The notes below the pieces were generated by a model, which did no database searches, was not told the DNA's origin, and saw only the letters and a list, made by a program, of their open reading frames with translations. Position numbers and translations under genes: made by a program. This document shows positions 24,553 to 35,614 of a DNA stretch of 64,000 nt, piece after piece. Position 1 is the stretch's first letter; the number at the start of each line of letters is the position of its first letter. The DNA is taken from assembly GCF_023168405.1 (NCBI RefSeq), contig NZ_AP025285.1, forward strand, positions 1,672,001 to 1,736,000, in the 5' to 3' direction. The DNA is from Leptogranulimonas caecicola (GTDB taxonomy: Bacteria > Actinomycetota > Coriobacteriia > Coriobacteriales > Atopobiaceae).

Positions 24553-26991
24553 ATGGCTTCTGCCGCATCCCAGCTTTTGGCACACTTTGGCTCGCTGACC
24601 CCTCGTATGGCGCAGTTTCGCGAGGAGGTTCTGGCCGAGCGCCCCTATGTGGACGGCGAGCGCGCCATCCTGTGCACCCAGGCTTACGAGGCCCACAAGG
24701 CGCAGCCGCCGGTGATGAAGCGCGCCTACATGCTGTCGCACATCCTGGACCATATGAGCATTTATATTGAGCCGCAAAGCCTTTTATGCGGCAACCAGGC
24801 CACCAAGAACTGCAACGCGCCGGTGTTCCCTGAGTACACCTTGGAATTCGTGCTCAACGAGCTGGACCTCTTCGAGAAGCGCGACGGCGACGTCTTCTAC
24901 ATCACCCAGGAAACCAAAGACCAAATCCGCTCCATCGCCCCCTTCTGGGAGGACAACAACCTGCGCGCCCGCGGCGAGGCCCTGCTGCCCCAGGAGGTTT
25001 CTGTGTTTATGGAAACCGGCCTCTTTGGCATGGAAGGCAAACTCAACGCCGGCGACGCCCACCTGGCCGTGAACCACCGCCGCGTGCTCTCCTGTGGCCT
25101 GCGCGCCTACGAGGAGCGCGCCCGCACCCTAAGCGCGCAGCTCGACCTCACCGACCCAGCCTCCATCGACAAGCGCGTCTTTTACAACGCCGTACTCGAG
25201 GTCATCGCCGCGGTGAGGCGTTTCTCGGCACGCTATGCCCAGCTGGCGCGTACCCAAGCCGCTGCCGAGAAGGACCCCCAACGGGCCGCCGAGCTTCTTG
25301 AGATGGCCCGCATCTGCGACAAAGTGCCCTACGAGCCGGCCGAGACCTTTGGCGAGGCGGTGCAGGCGGTGTGGTTCTTGCAGGTGGTGCTGCAGATCGA
25401 GTCCAACGGCCACTCGCTGTCCTACGGGCGCATGGACCAGTACCTGCTCCCCTACTATGAAGCCGATTTGGCAGCCGGCCGCATCACCCAGGATGAGGCG
25501 CTCGAGCTTCTCTGCAACCTGTGGATCAAATCTCTCACCGTCAACAAGATTCGCAGCCAGGCACACACGCTCTCCTCGGCAGGCTCGCCCATGTACCAAA
25601 ACGTTACCATCGGCGGGCAGCGTCTGGTAGATGGCGAGCCGACAGATGCGGTGAACCCGCTGTCTTGGCTCATCCTGCGCTCGGTGGCCCAGACGCGCCT
25701 CACCCAGCCCAACCTCACCGTGCGCTATCACGCGGGCATCGACCCCGCCTTCCTGGACGAGTGCATCGAGGTCATGCGCCTAGGCTTTGGCATGCCGGCC
25801 ATGAACAACGACGAGGTCATCATTCCCAGCTTCATCGATTGGGGTGTGGCCCGCGAGGATGCCTACGATTACTCCGCCATCGGCTGCGTGGAGACCGCCG
25901 TGCCCGGCAAATGGGGCTACCGCTGCACAGGCATGAGCTATCTTAACTTCCCGCGCCTGCTTTTGTGCTGCATGAACGGCGGCGTGGACCTTACCTCCGG
26001 CCGCCGCTTCACCAAGGATTACGGTCACTTCACCCAGATGAAAAGCTACGACGAGCTTTTGCGCGCCTGGGACAAGACCATCCGCGAGATGTGCCGCTAC
26101 TCGGTGATTGTGGAGAACGCCATCGACCTGGCCAGCGAGCGCGACGTGCCCGACATCCTGTGCTCCGCCCTCACCGACGACTGCATTGGCCGCGGCAAGA
26201 CCATCAAGGAAGGCGGCGCCGTCTACGACTTCATCAGCGGCCTGCAGGTGGGCATCGCCAACATGGCCGACTCTTTGGCCGCCATGAAGAAGCTGGTCTT
26301 TGAGGAGGGCCGCATCACGCCCCAGCAGCTCTGGGACGCCATTTTGGATGACTTCCAAAGCCCTGAGAACCAGCGCATCCAGGCGATGCTTGAGAATTGC
26401 GCCCCCAAGTACGGCAACGACGACGACTACGTAGACCAGCTGGTAGTCGAGGCCTACGACTCCTACATCGACGAGGTGGCCAAGTACCCCAGCACCCGCT
26501 ACGGCCGAGGCCCCATCGGCGGCATCCGCTATGCCGGCACCAGCTCCATCAGCGCCAACGTGGGCCAGGGCATGGGCACAATGGCCACCCCCGACGGCCG
26601 CCACGCCCACGAGCCTTTGGCCGAAGGCTGCAGCCCCGCCCACAACCGCGACCTCCACGGCCCCACCGCGGTCTTCAAGTCCATCACCAAGCTGCCCACG
26701 CGCAAGATCACCGGCGGCGTGCTGCTCAACCAGAAGGTGAACCCCTCCACCCTGGAGAAGCCCGAGAACAAGCGCAAGCTCGAAGCCATGATCCAGGCCT
26801 ACTTCAACGCGCTCCACGGCTACCACGTGCAGTTCAACGTGGTCTCCCGCGAGACCCTGCTGGATGCTCAGGCCCATCCCGAGAACCACCGCGACCTCAT
26901 CGTGCGCGTCGCCGGCTACTCGGCCTTCTTCAACGTGCTCTCCCGCGCCACCCAAGACGACATCATCGCCCGCACCGAGCAGGCGCTCTAG
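24553..26991 (+). CDS. Glycyl-radical enzyme, PflD/YbiW-like
   Basis: An 812-residue protein with strong AGGAGG before the ATG. The active-site loop is AIGCVETAVPGKWGYRCTGM, with Cys445 and Glu447. The glycyl-radical loop near the C-terminus is VRVAGYSAFFNV with Gly788. The C-x-E pattern marks the dehydratase/lyase branch rather than pyruvate formate-lyase itself, and VETAVPGKWGYRCTGMS closely resembles E. coli PflD/YbiW. The substrate cannot be read from the sequence; a sugar alcohol or anhydrosugar phosphate is possible. No microcompartment genes are nearby. The activase and two GntR regulators complete the unit. Confidence 0.9.
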   Translation: MASAASQLLAHFGSLTPRMAQFREEVLAERPYVDGERAILCTQAYEAHKAQPPVMKRAYMLSHILDHMSIYIEPQSLLCGNQATKNCNAPVFPEYTLEFVLNELDLFEKRDGDVFYITQETKDQIRSIAPFWEDNNLRARGEALLPQEVSVFMETGLFGMEGKLNAGDAHLAVNHRRVLSCGLRAYEERARTLSAQLDLTDPASIDKRVFYNAVLEVIAAVRRFSARYAQLARTQAAAEKDPQRAAELLEMARICDKVPYEPAETFGEAVQAVWFLQVVLQIESNGHSLSYGRMDQYLLPYYEADLAAGRITQDEALELLCNLWIKSLTVNKIRSQAHTLSSAGSPMYQNVTIGGQRLVDGEPTDAVNPLSWLILRSVAQTRLTQPNLTVRYHAGIDPAFLDECIEVMRLGFGMPAMNNDEVIIPSFIDWGVAREDAYDYSAIGCVETAVPGKWGYRCTGMSYLNFPRLLLCCMNGGVDLTSGRRFTKDYGHFTQMKSYDELLRAWDKTIREMCRYSVIVENAIDLASERDVPDILCSALTDDCIGRGKTIKEGGAVYDFISGLQVGIANMADSLAAMKKLVFEEGRITPQQLWDAILDDFQSPENQRIQAMLENCAPKYGNDDDYVDQLVVEAYDSYIDEVAKYPSTRYGRGPIGGIRYAGTSSISANVGQGMGTMATPDGRHAHEPLAEGCSPAHNRDLHGPTAVFKSITKLPTRKITGGVLLNQKVNPSTLEKPENKRKLEAMIQAYFNALHGYHVQFNVVSRETLLDAQAHPENHRDLIVRVAGYSAFFNVLSRATQDDIIARTEQAL

Positions 26992-27097
26992 GGCGAGGAC
27001 GCTGCGGTGCACTCGCGCGTTGCACTGCAGCGGGAGGCGGGGGTGCACGCCGTGCAGCGCCAGACCGAGCTGCGTGGAGCCACTGGAGGCTCTTTGC

Positions 27098-27152
27098 CTG
27101 CCGGAAAGTGCGGCTTTGGGGATGTCCCATCTGCCGGAAAGTGCGGCTTTGG
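27098..27152. repeat. 22-bp direct repeat
   Basis: The word CTGCCGGAAAGTGCGGCTTT plus GG occurs at 27098-27119 and again at 27131-27152. A related stretch, GGCACGAA(A/G)G(C/G)CCGA, follows twice (27151 and 27190). Confidence 0.8.
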
Positions 27153-27204
27153 CACGAAAGCCGACTAAGGCATGGATTTCCAAGCCTTTGGCACGAAGGG
27201 CCGA

Positions 27205-27339
27205 TAGGAGGTGGATTGTCGCGCTTTTGACATAGAACGCCAATAGGAGGTCTTTAAGCTGCCACAACTCGCGGATAGGAGGTAGATTGGGCTCAAATCT
27301 ACCTCCTATCTTGGCTTTCTGCCAAAAATACCACCTCCT
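27205..27339. repeat. TAGGAGGT repeat family
   Basis: TAGGAGGT lies at 27205-27212, 27244-27251 and 27276-27283, and its complement ACCTCCTA at 27301-27308 and 27332-27339. Flanks are partly conserved (GCC/GCG-GATAGGAGGTxGATTG). The word equals an ideal Shine-Dalgarno sequence, but no start codon of a plausible gene follows any copy. Confidence 0.7.
27274..27310. other. Perfect 15-bp hairpin in the repeat block
   Basis: GATAGGAGGTAGATT (27274-27288) pairs exactly with AATCTACCTCCTATC (27296-27310) over a 7-base loop. It has no T-tract. It may end transcription weakly, form part of an untranslated RNA, or be a relic of a mobile palindromic repeat. Confidence 0.65.
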
Positions 27340-27555
27340 ACGCGCGACTTGTGCCAACAGTCCACGCAGCTCCTACCACCAGTTCAATCTGAAGCAGATC
27401 CTTACCCCAATAGAAAATCATTTACTTATCTTTTTCTGACACTTTTCTGTCACAGCAATTGCTGCTTATGCATAATTTCTCATAGCGTTATAGGGCATTT
27501 ATGTAGTCCCTTATTTAATGCGTCATCCCTCAAGTCCTCGTGATATCTTCCAGGA

Positions 27556-28593
27556 ATGACGATAGTTCTGGCTGGTATAAGCGCGATCAACGTGTACCTC
27601 TCGCGCACTTCTCTCATCCCGGTACATTCGCAAAATGAGTGTGCCTTCATCCTCAACGAGTCCATAGGTTCCACTGCTGCAATTGCACAGCTAAAGACGC
27701 TGCCTTTCTATAATTCTGGAATTATTCCCTCAGCAGCTCTCGCCGGTGTTTCTCATGAACATCTATCTGTTGAGTTGCTTATTTCCTGCAAGGCTCACCG
27801 CCGAAAGCTTCCCCACCTCGTCAATCATCTCTGGCAAAGCCCACTCTTCCCCAAGGCGCTATACCGCATCAACACCACCCAGACCACCGAGCCGCTCTAT
27901 GTAGTCTCCCCGGAGCTCCACTTTTTACTTCGATGCCGAGAAACCCGCGCCCCCGCTCAAGCCCTTCTGCTCGCCCTGCAACTTTGCGGCACCTATGAGC
28001 TGCGCCCCGACATCCCAGAAGGCTTCGCAACTCGCCCTGTGCCGCTCACCTGCGCGCAGTCGCTGCAAAACGCCGTGCAATGGCTTCCCACAGACGCCCG
28101 CGGCCAAAAGATCGCCCGCTACGCCGCATCCCTCGCGCTCGACGGATCGGCCTCTCCACGCGAGTCCGGCTTTGCCGCATTCGCCATCACTTCCCGAAGG
28201 CACGGCGGCGCCGGCCTGCCAGCTCCCCGCCTCAATTATGAAAAGTCGCTTTCTCCGCTCGCCAAGGCGCACCTGCCCCAACGAACCTCCATTCGCTACG
28301 ACTTTTATTGGCCCGAGAAACACCTGGCCTGCGAGTACGACTCCAGCTGGTGGCACTCTGACCCTCTCCGCGCCGGAGCCGACGACCAGCGCCGCCTGGC
28401 CGCCCGCGCCCTCAACGACGACCTCATCGGCGTCGCCCGCCAAACTCTCATCAGCCTCGCAACCGCCACGGCGCTCTTCGACCAGCTGGCCCACATCCTG
28501 CAAGGCCGCGCGCCCCGCCCGCTCTCAGCGCGCTCCCTCACCTGCCGAGAAGAGCTCTGGCGCCTCTGCTTTGGCCACCACAGCTTCTGGTAG
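27556..28593 (+). CDS. Hypothetical protein with a possible nuclease-like C-terminal part
   Basis: A 345-residue protein with no clear name. The N-terminal 100 residues include VSPELHFLLRCRE, and the C-terminal part reads RTSIRYDFYWPEKHLACEYD, then SSWWHS. An R-x-D-F-x-W-P...C-E-Y-D pattern recalls the D...E-x-D core of Vsr/DUF559-type restriction-like folds, which would suggest a DNA-acting protein, but the match is weak. Proteins of this kind are frequent and uncharacterised in Coriobacteriia. The ribosome binding site (CCAGGA) is poor. It has two TGCCGAGAA words inside and two more just downstream. Confidence 0.55.
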   Translation: MTIVLAGISAINVYLSRTSLIPVHSQNECAFILNESIGSTAAIAQLKTLPFYNSGIIPSAALAGVSHEHLSVELLISCKAHRRKLPHLVNHLWQSPLFPKALYRINTTQTTEPLYVVSPELHFLLRCRETRAPAQALLLALQLCGTYELRPDIPEGFATRPVPLTCAQSLQNAVQWLPTDARGQKIARYAASLALDGSASPRESGFAAFAITSRRHGGAGLPAPRLNYEKSLSPLAKAHLPQRTSIRYDFYWPEKHLACEYDSSWWHSDPLRAGADDQRRLAARALNDDLIGVARQTLISLATATALFDQLAHILQGRAPRPLSARSLTCREELWRLCFGHHSFW

Positions 28594-28746
28594 CCCGCGG
28601 TTTCTGATAGGCCGCCCACACCTGCTTGCTCATCGCGCTGCCGAGAAGACCCTCCACTGCATCCAGCTACCATCTCGCAGACCGTACGCCATCCCTGCCG
28701 AGAAGCACCACCATCTCCTCCATCAACTTGCCCTTTGTCGCGACAC

Positions 28747-28784
28747 AAAAAACCGGCCCCGCTCCCAAAAGAGCGAGGCCGGTT
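28747..28784 (-). terminator. Terminator of the surface-protein operon
   Basis: Read leftward, AACCGGCCTCGCTC pairs with GAGCGGGGCCGGTT (one G-T or mismatch) and is followed by six T. It lies 46 bases after the stop of the large adhesin. Confidence 0.9.
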
Positions 28785-28829
28785 CTCGTTGCAGGTGGTT
28801 GCCTCAGGCATTATTCCTGATGGCTGGTA

Positions 28830-31800
28830 TTACTCCTGGTTGCGCTTACGCTTCACCACTACCAGCACGGTGGCGCCCACAAAGACCACTGCCACCAGAC
28901 CCAGGATGATGGGTGCGATGTTGGCGGTGTCGCCGGTCTTGGCGATGCGGGTGGTGCGGTCGTTGTCCTCATCGGTGCGGGTGATGCGGTTGATCTCTTC
29001 CACATCCAGCCTGCGGTCAAAGAGAACCACGGTGGTGTCGTTGAGCGATGCGTTGCCATCCTCGGTGCCAGAGGTCACTGAGAGCTTGCCGTAGGAGTCG
29101 ATAACAAACTCCACGTCCTTGGCCACTGCATAGCCATCGGGAGCGGACACCTCATGAAGGATATAGGGGGTGTCCACATTGAGCTTGGCGGTGAGCACCT
29201 CACCGGAGGCCTTGGTGGTCCACTCCTCCACCACCTTGCCGGTAGCCTTCTCAATCACCTGAAGCTTGGCGCCCTCCACCCAGTTGTGGGTATTGGTCTC
29301 CTGCTTGTTGAAGGTGATGGTGGTGGCTTCGTCGTAGACACCGCCATCCTTGGCATAGGTGTAGAGAGCGTTGCCGTCGCCATCCACCTCGGGTTTGGTG
29401 TAGAGGGCATTATCCTGCCCAGCCTCAACAGCATCAGTGTCGGACTCGTCGCCCTCAGTGGTGACCATGATGCCGGGCTCTACGTCCTTGGTGTCGGAGT
29501 AGGCCATGGCATAGCCATTGGGAGAGGCGTCATCTGGCACCAGATAGAAGTAGGGGCTCCTGAACTCGCTCACGGTGTGGCCAGCCGGAGCAGCGAACTC
29601 CTTGAAGTAGTAGAGCTGCCCTGCCTGCAGGTTCACGTCGTCAAACTGGATCCAACCGTCCTCGTTAGAGACCCCGGTGGCCAGCTTGATGTCATCCTGC
29701 GGGCCGTTGTTGACCATGAAAAGGCTGTAGGTGGCACCCTCTAGGCCGTTGTCGCGATCGAGCACGGAGGTCTTGCGCACCTTGAGGCTCATGCCACGGG
29801 CCTTGTTGGTCATGGTGGGGTGCCAGTCGGGGTCTGCCGACTCGGCGAAGCGCACGTTGGTGCCGTCTTTGTACTCGCCGTAGTACATGTCGGTGGCCTT
29901 GAGGCTGCCGCCCTCACGCTCCACCACCACGGTGAAGGTGATGATCTGGTCGCTGTAGATCACCGAGGGATCGCGATTGGCGTCCGGGTTCTCCACCACG
30001 CGGTAGCGATAGGTGCCGGGGGCGGTGAACTCGAGGCAGCAGGGGTCGTCCTCGGTGCCGGCCACAGGATTGGCGGCGTCGAAGTCCACCATACCGTAAC
30101 GGTCGTTCTTGGCGGTGGAGATGACGGTGCCGGTGGTGTCGGTGTAATCCTTCACCTGGATGAGGTCAAAGGCGTACTCGCCCTCCTGCAGGGTACGACC
30201 CTCAAGGACCTTCCACATCTTGGGGTCTACCAGGCACTTCTGGTCTACCGCCTGATCACTGGCCGCAAAGGCGCGATAGGAGGCGAACTTTAGCGCACCG
30301 GAGGTGTTCACAAATTGCGGCACCACAGGGTCAGTAGCGCTAGGCACGCCATATTCATGGATGCCCGCGGTATCAAAGCTGTCGGCGTAGTACACCTTAG
30401 TACTCTTCACCTCGAGCCCGCGGCTATCGGAAGTCTGACCCACCTCGACGCGAATTACGTACACGGTGGGATCGGTGCCGCCGTCCTCAGAGAGCGCGTA
30501 CCAATAGGTGCCCGACTTGGTGTAGGTGACAGGAGTGGCAAACTCCACTGCCTCCTCGCCCCTGTTGTTCACAGAGACAGAGCCGGTTACCTTCACCGCA
30601 TTCTCGCCGGTGTCCTCAGAAGAGACCTCACCTTGGTTGCGGAGAAGATCGGCCACCTTGGCAGTGCTTAGCTCCGCATCCGTCAGGCTGCGGAGGCTCT
30701 GAACCGTGAAGTCAAAGCTTCCGGCCGTCTCGCCAAAGTAGATCTTGGAGGCCTGAGGCGTCCAGCTGCCACGGAGCTGCCAGCGGTTGGTCACCGTGTT
30801 GTTGGTGAGCGAAGGAATGGTCACGCTCACGTCCTGGCAGCTATAGGTCGTGGTGGTGAGGCTGGCATTGGCCATAGAGGGACGCTCGATGGCGGGAGTA
30901 AGGGTCACGACGACCTGATGAGCCTCACCGTCGGTGAGCATGTCCTTATTGGCAGAAGCAGCCTCGCGAATGTAGAGGTTGTTGTAAGTCTGAGGGGTAC
31001 CCACCTTGTCCTTGAGGTAGGACTTGAGCAGGATCTCATCGGTTACCGAGAAGATCACCTTGTCGCTCAAGTGAGGGGTGACACCCTCGTACCGCTCGTT
31101 GCTGAAGGTGCCCAGGTTGCGGGAGCCGGTCTCGCCAGGGATGCCGTCCCAAAGCTCGAACTCGAATTTCTCCATGGGCAGAGGTGCACCCTCGGTGTTC
31201 TTGAACGCCTTGGTGATGTCGAACTCAAAGCCGGTGTAGGCGAATCCGGTGTTGTAGAAGATCGGGGTGGGCAGCTCGCCGCCGTCATCGACAACAGCGG
31301 TCAGGCCGGGCTTGCTCATGGACTTCGCGCTGTAGACGGCGCCCACCTGGGCAGACATGGACTTGCCGTCAGCTGCAAGCTTCACGTCCACGCGGATGAC
31401 TGCCACGGAGGTGTCGGAGGCGATGGTGTCAGTGTCGCTGGTGGTCTCGCGCAGGGCGTACCAATAGGCGCCCGGCTTCTCGTAGGTGATCTCGGGGAAG
31501 GTCACCTCAGCAGTGCCGTCCTGAGTGAACTGGGTAGAGGCATTGAGCAGCAGCTCATCCTTGCCGTTGTCGACGATCTTGCCGTCGGTGGCAATGAAGT
31601 CATCAGAGCTACGCAGGTAGTTCTCGACAGTGACCAAATTGAAGTCAACGCTCGCAGGATCGAGCTGCTTCAGGCCCTGGAGCTCGAACTTGAAGAGCGC
31701 AGTCTCGCCCTGAGCTAGGCCGGTGAGGTACTTATTGGCCTTGGGCACAAAGGAAGTGCTCACGTCGATGGTGTTGGTAACAGTGGGGACGTCTTCGGAA

Positions 31801-34687
31801 GTCCACTCGTTGCCATCCCAGGTCTGCTTAGTGATCACAGGTTTATAGAAGGTCTTATCGTTATCGGCTGCGTTCTCGCTGTTTACCACACGCTTGGCCT
31901 CAGTCTTCACCGTGAGGACAACCTTGTGGGTCTTCTGGTCGAAGGAGATCTTGTCATTGTTGGGATCGACCTCGGTGACGGTGAACTCGTAGTCCTTGGC
32001 ATCACCCAACGATTTGTCGATGTAGTTCTTGCCAGGGATCTCGAAGGTCACCAGGCCCTCTGCGTTGGCGGTAGACTCAGAAACCAGATCGCCCTTGGCG
32101 TCTTTGAGCTGGAAGGCGAACTTCTCGTCCTCGATCTTGAGATCGTTGTTCAGGCTGTTCTTGAAGAGCTTCTTGATATTGAAGCTCATGGACAGATAGG
32201 CATCGTCGGTGTTGTGGAAGACCATGGGGTCATCCGTATTGGTGATCTCGGCGATATCAAGCTTTCCATCGACCGACGAGGTCATGCGGTAATAGGTAAC
32301 CGTGGGAACGATCTCGCGGTTCGCGGCAGTGAGCTCGACCTTCGCCACATAGACCGTGGGGTCGTAAGAAATGGCAGAAGAATTGTCCAGGAAGTTCTCG
32401 GTCACCTTGTACCAATAGGTCTTGCAGGCGTCGTAGGATTCCTTGGTGTAGGTAATGTCGCCAAAGCTCACAGGAGCCAAAGAGCCAGCAAAATCGCCGT
32501 TAGCAGCCTCGAGCTTGATGGCGCCAGTGCCGTCGTCCACCAGCTTGCCGGTGGAATCAGCCACGAGAGCATCGCCCTTGCGAACCTCGAAGGTCTTGTT
32601 CTCTACCGACGCCGCATCTAGTGCCTCAAAGGTGAACTTGAAGGCGCCAGACTTGTCGGTGGTGTTGCCGTTGTAGCGCTTCGTTGCCGAGAAGGGCACC
32701 TGTGCGTCCGCAACTTTGATCTTGTTGATGAAGGTGAACCCAGCGGCAGTCAGCTCTTTCCCGTCCACCATGGTTACCTTTGCAGTGGCGCCAATGACGG
32801 GTTTGGTGATGCCCATATCGCTCTTGGTGCCCTGGGTCACCTTAAGCTCTAGGCTGATGGAATGAGCCTCGGTGTCATAGGTAACACCTGGGACATTGCC
32901 CTGAACCTCGTGGAAGTAGAGGGTGGTGTAGATTAGAGCGCCAGGCTTCATGCCTTTAAGCTCGTTCTGGAGATAGGTCTGATTCTCTACCTTGAACTCC
33001 ACCTGTCCAGAAGCATTGTTCTTAGCAGTGGCCAAAGGCTCGCCAGAGCACTCAGGGTTGTCAAAGAGCTCGAAGGTGAACTCGCCGTTATCAGGTCTAA
33101 ACTGGCTATTTAGATCATTCTCCAGCATCTTGGTGATAGAGAAGTCGAAGCCCTCATAGAGATAGTTGGTATTGGTGAAAGCAGGCTTCTGGGTGTTGCT
33201 CACCTTTTTAAGCTCGCTATTGGCATCGGCAGCCTTGTAAGTTTCCACTACCTCTGCCTTTAGAGCCTTCTTGCCGTTCTTTTTGACATTGACCTTTACC
33301 AAATACACAGAGGAGTCGAAGGCGGTAACAGTCCTATCGCCGTCTGCCTTCTCTCGAATGCGATACCAGTGGTCGCCTTCGGCGGTATAGGTCATTTTCT
33401 TAAAGAGTTGCTCGACAGTCTGGTTTGTAGAGGCAGACTCATTCACAGAGAAAGACTGGCTGTCGCTTACACCATCGGATTTGATCTCTTGGTCCGCAAT
33501 GGACTTGCCCTTCATTTCCTGAAGTTCAAAGGTGTAGGAGCCGGCAGGCAGACCAGAGACGGTCTTGGTGATTCCCAGCTGAGCTGCGCCCTTCACATTG
33601 AAGGTGTTGGAGAAGGGGGCGCTGCCGGGAGCCTTGCCGTCCACCTTCACGCTCTGAAGCACAGGCGTTTTTGTGGTCACTGGAAACGCCGCGGTGGGCG
33701 AGGTTTTTGACTGGATGCTGGAAATATTCACTGTAATGGTGTGAACCTTGGTGTCGTAGGCAATGGATGGATCGTTGCCTTTGACTTCGCGCGCATAGAA
33801 GGTCCAGGTTTGTGCGCCATCACCCTTGATCTGGCTGTCATAGGCGCCATGGGTGAGCGTGAAAGCGATTTTGCCGTTGGCGTCATTGGTGGCCTCTGCA
33901 ACCTTGTTGGTGCAGCTCTTATCAGTGAAGAGCTCAAACCTATAGGCATTCGCCGCCATAGAGAGCTTGTCGCCCAAAGAGGTCACCAAGCTCTTTTGGA
34001 GCTCAATGTTGAACGCGCCGTACTCGACCTTGGGCACATAGTTGATCTTCAGGGTGCCATTACAGCCAATGCCGCCGCCGTGAGTCGCGCTGTAGTTGCC
34101 CGTCACAGTGACGTTCGTTGAAGGGGCTGCCCCTTTATAGGTGTTGGTGAGACCCACAGACTCGCTGGTCGCAGAGAAGGTCTCCCCTTTTTGGATTGTG
34201 ACCGGCTCACCCTTCATATTGGAAGCGCTTGCACGGTAGCCGGTCCACACGGTATCCCCTGCTTGACCCATATCCGCACCCATGACCACACTGGCTCGCG
34301 TGCAGTAATAATCCATGGCCTTGTCTGCAGAGAATCTCGAAGCAGCATGGTCCCAGGCATAGACGTCGCCGGTAATGACGTTGTCCACCTCGAGGGAATA
34401 GAGCACGCTATTGGAAGGACGGCGCACCTTTTTGGCAGTGTTCCCATAGATCGCAGCACCTGTGTTGGCCTCGAGCAAGCCCACACCCATGCGTGCATGG
34501 GGGCAGCCGGCAATGCCGCCGCCCAAGCCATCGGCAGTATTGCCGTTGACCAAAACGCTGTCTACCCGCAATACGCCCTGGGACTCGATGAAGATGCCGC
34601 CGCCGCCCCAGGAGAAGGTGGTATTGCATTTATTGTTAGTAATGACACCCTTTTTGATTACAGCCTCAGAACCCTTGTTGTTGCCGT
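28830..34687 (-). CDS. Giant pilin-like surface adhesin, C-terminal part (frameshifted from its N-terminus)
   Basis: The open frame gives about 1,950 residues and no credible start. It begins inside a beta-helix region (GGGIFIESQG; NTADGLGGGIAGC). Then come many copies of an FctA/Spy0128-like isopeptide domain, each with E-x-x-Y-x-K-x-G-x-Y-W-Y type strands. Two SpaA/Cna-B domains follow (YYFKEFAAPAGHTV and YILHEVSAPDGYAV). It ends with a sortase signal IAKTGDTAN, a membrane helix and KRKRNQE. Such proteins are covalently fixed to the wall and bind host surfaces. The N-terminal part with the signal peptide lies in another frame (34658-35602); the two join if one A is restored at 34687-34690. 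Confidence 0.8.
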
Positions 34688-35602
34688 TTTGGCGGCAGCA
34701 ATATACAGGCCACCACCCTCGGAGTACTGGCAGGAGTTGTTGGTGACTGTTCCGTTCTCCATAGTGAAGCCGCAGAGGCCATCCACGAAGATGCCGCCAC
34801 CGGCAGAATGCACGTTGTTGTTGGTGATGGTGCCACTCTTAAAAATGAAGGTGGCGTTGCCATAATCTTTATGGGTACGACGAACAAGCACGCCGCCGCC
34901 ACACTTCAAATAACGCTGGTTACCGGATCCATCGTAGGTGGTATGCCTGAGCTCCGAACCTGAACCGTTGGTGAGCGTAGGCCCGTCAAGGGTGAGATGA
35001 CTGACTTTGCTGCTGTCCTTAGTGCCCTCGACAATAATGACAGAGCCTTGCTTGTTGCCATTAATGGTGCCTTTGCCGTTTACGGTTACCTTGGCACCAC
35101 CAGAGATTTCAATACGGCCATAGAAGGTGACGCCGTCCTTGACAGTAAGCGTATAGGTGCCTGCTTTGTCGTACTTGATGACCTTGAAGCCAGCAGCCGT
35201 ATTAGAGCTCGAGATCTCCTGGCTCTTATTGTCCTGCAGCTGGGCAGGCGCCACGCGCGCAGGGCCAGCTGCCGCAGTATCGACAGCAGCAGCGGCGACC
35301 TCCGGGGCTTGCTCGAGCGCAAGCTCCTTCTCAGGAGCAGCATCCTCCTGAGAAGGGGCGTCCTGCTCGGCAGCAGGGGCATCGCTGTCAGCAGCGTCGT
35401 CAGCTGCAGGATCTGAGGTGGGGTTCTCGGCATCGACCTGCACCAGGTCCTCGTCGGAGATCACCACGGGAGCGGTGTCGATGTTGAGGTCCTGCTCGGC
35501 GTAGGCCAGAGGCGCCACCGGCGTGGAGGTGACCACCATGACAAAGGAGAGCGCGAAGGCGAGAATCCTTTTGAGCAGCATGTTCTTAGAAGTGTTGTTC
35601 AT
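34658..35602 (-). CDS. Surface adhesin, N-terminal part (truncated by frameshift)
   Basis: The protein starts MNNTSKNMLLKRILAFALSF at 35602 after GGGGATGGAG and has a signal peptide ending near APLAYA. An acidic Ala/Pro/Asp-rich stretch follows, then right-handed beta-helix repeats (GGGVLVRRTHKDYGNATFIF; GGGIFVDGLCGFTMENGTVT). The frame fails after GGGLYIAAAK, where AAAAC should read AAAAAC; with one more A the sequence continues NGNNKGSEAVIKKGVITNN. The gene starts 13 bases after the stop of the upstream surface protein, so both form one operon. If the shift is real, this product is secreted but not anchored. Confidence 0.8.
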   Translation of the reverse strand: MNNTSKNMLLKRILAFALSFVMVVTSTPVAPLAYAEQDLNIDTAPVVISDEDLVQVDAENPTSDPAADDAADSDAPAAEQDAPSQEDAAPEKELALEQAPEVAAAAVDTAAAGPARVAPAQLQDNKSQEISSSNTAAGFKVIKYDKAGTYTLTVKDGVTFYGRIEISGGAKVTVNGKGTINGNKQGSVIIVEGTKDSSKVSHLTLDGPTLTNGSGSELRHTTYDGSGNQRYLKCGGGVLVRRTHKDYGNATFIFKSGTITNNNVHSAGGGIFVDGLCGFTMENGTVTNNSCQYSEGGGLYIAAAKTATTRVLRL

Positions 35603-35614
35603 AGTCTCCATCCC

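Larger units (their letters stand above)
26992..27555. other. Gene-less, repeat-rich stretch
   Basis: About 560 bases between the glycyl-radical gene and the next gene. It contains a duplicated 22-base word, five TAGGAGGT-type words in both directions, and one perfect 15-base hairpin, all listed separately. After 27400 the DNA becomes AT-rich, probably the promoter of the next gene. No open frame here has a ribosome binding site or a known motif. Confidence 0.6.

Noticed and set aside
27098-27152. Haemophilus-type uptake signal (AAGTGCGGT)
   Set aside because: The repeat contains AAGTGCGGC, one base off, and occurs only twice as part of a larger duplication.
25780-27357. A 525-residue open frame opposite the glycyl-radical gene
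   Set aside because: Same reason: a composition shadow of a conserved gene, with no ribosome binding site.
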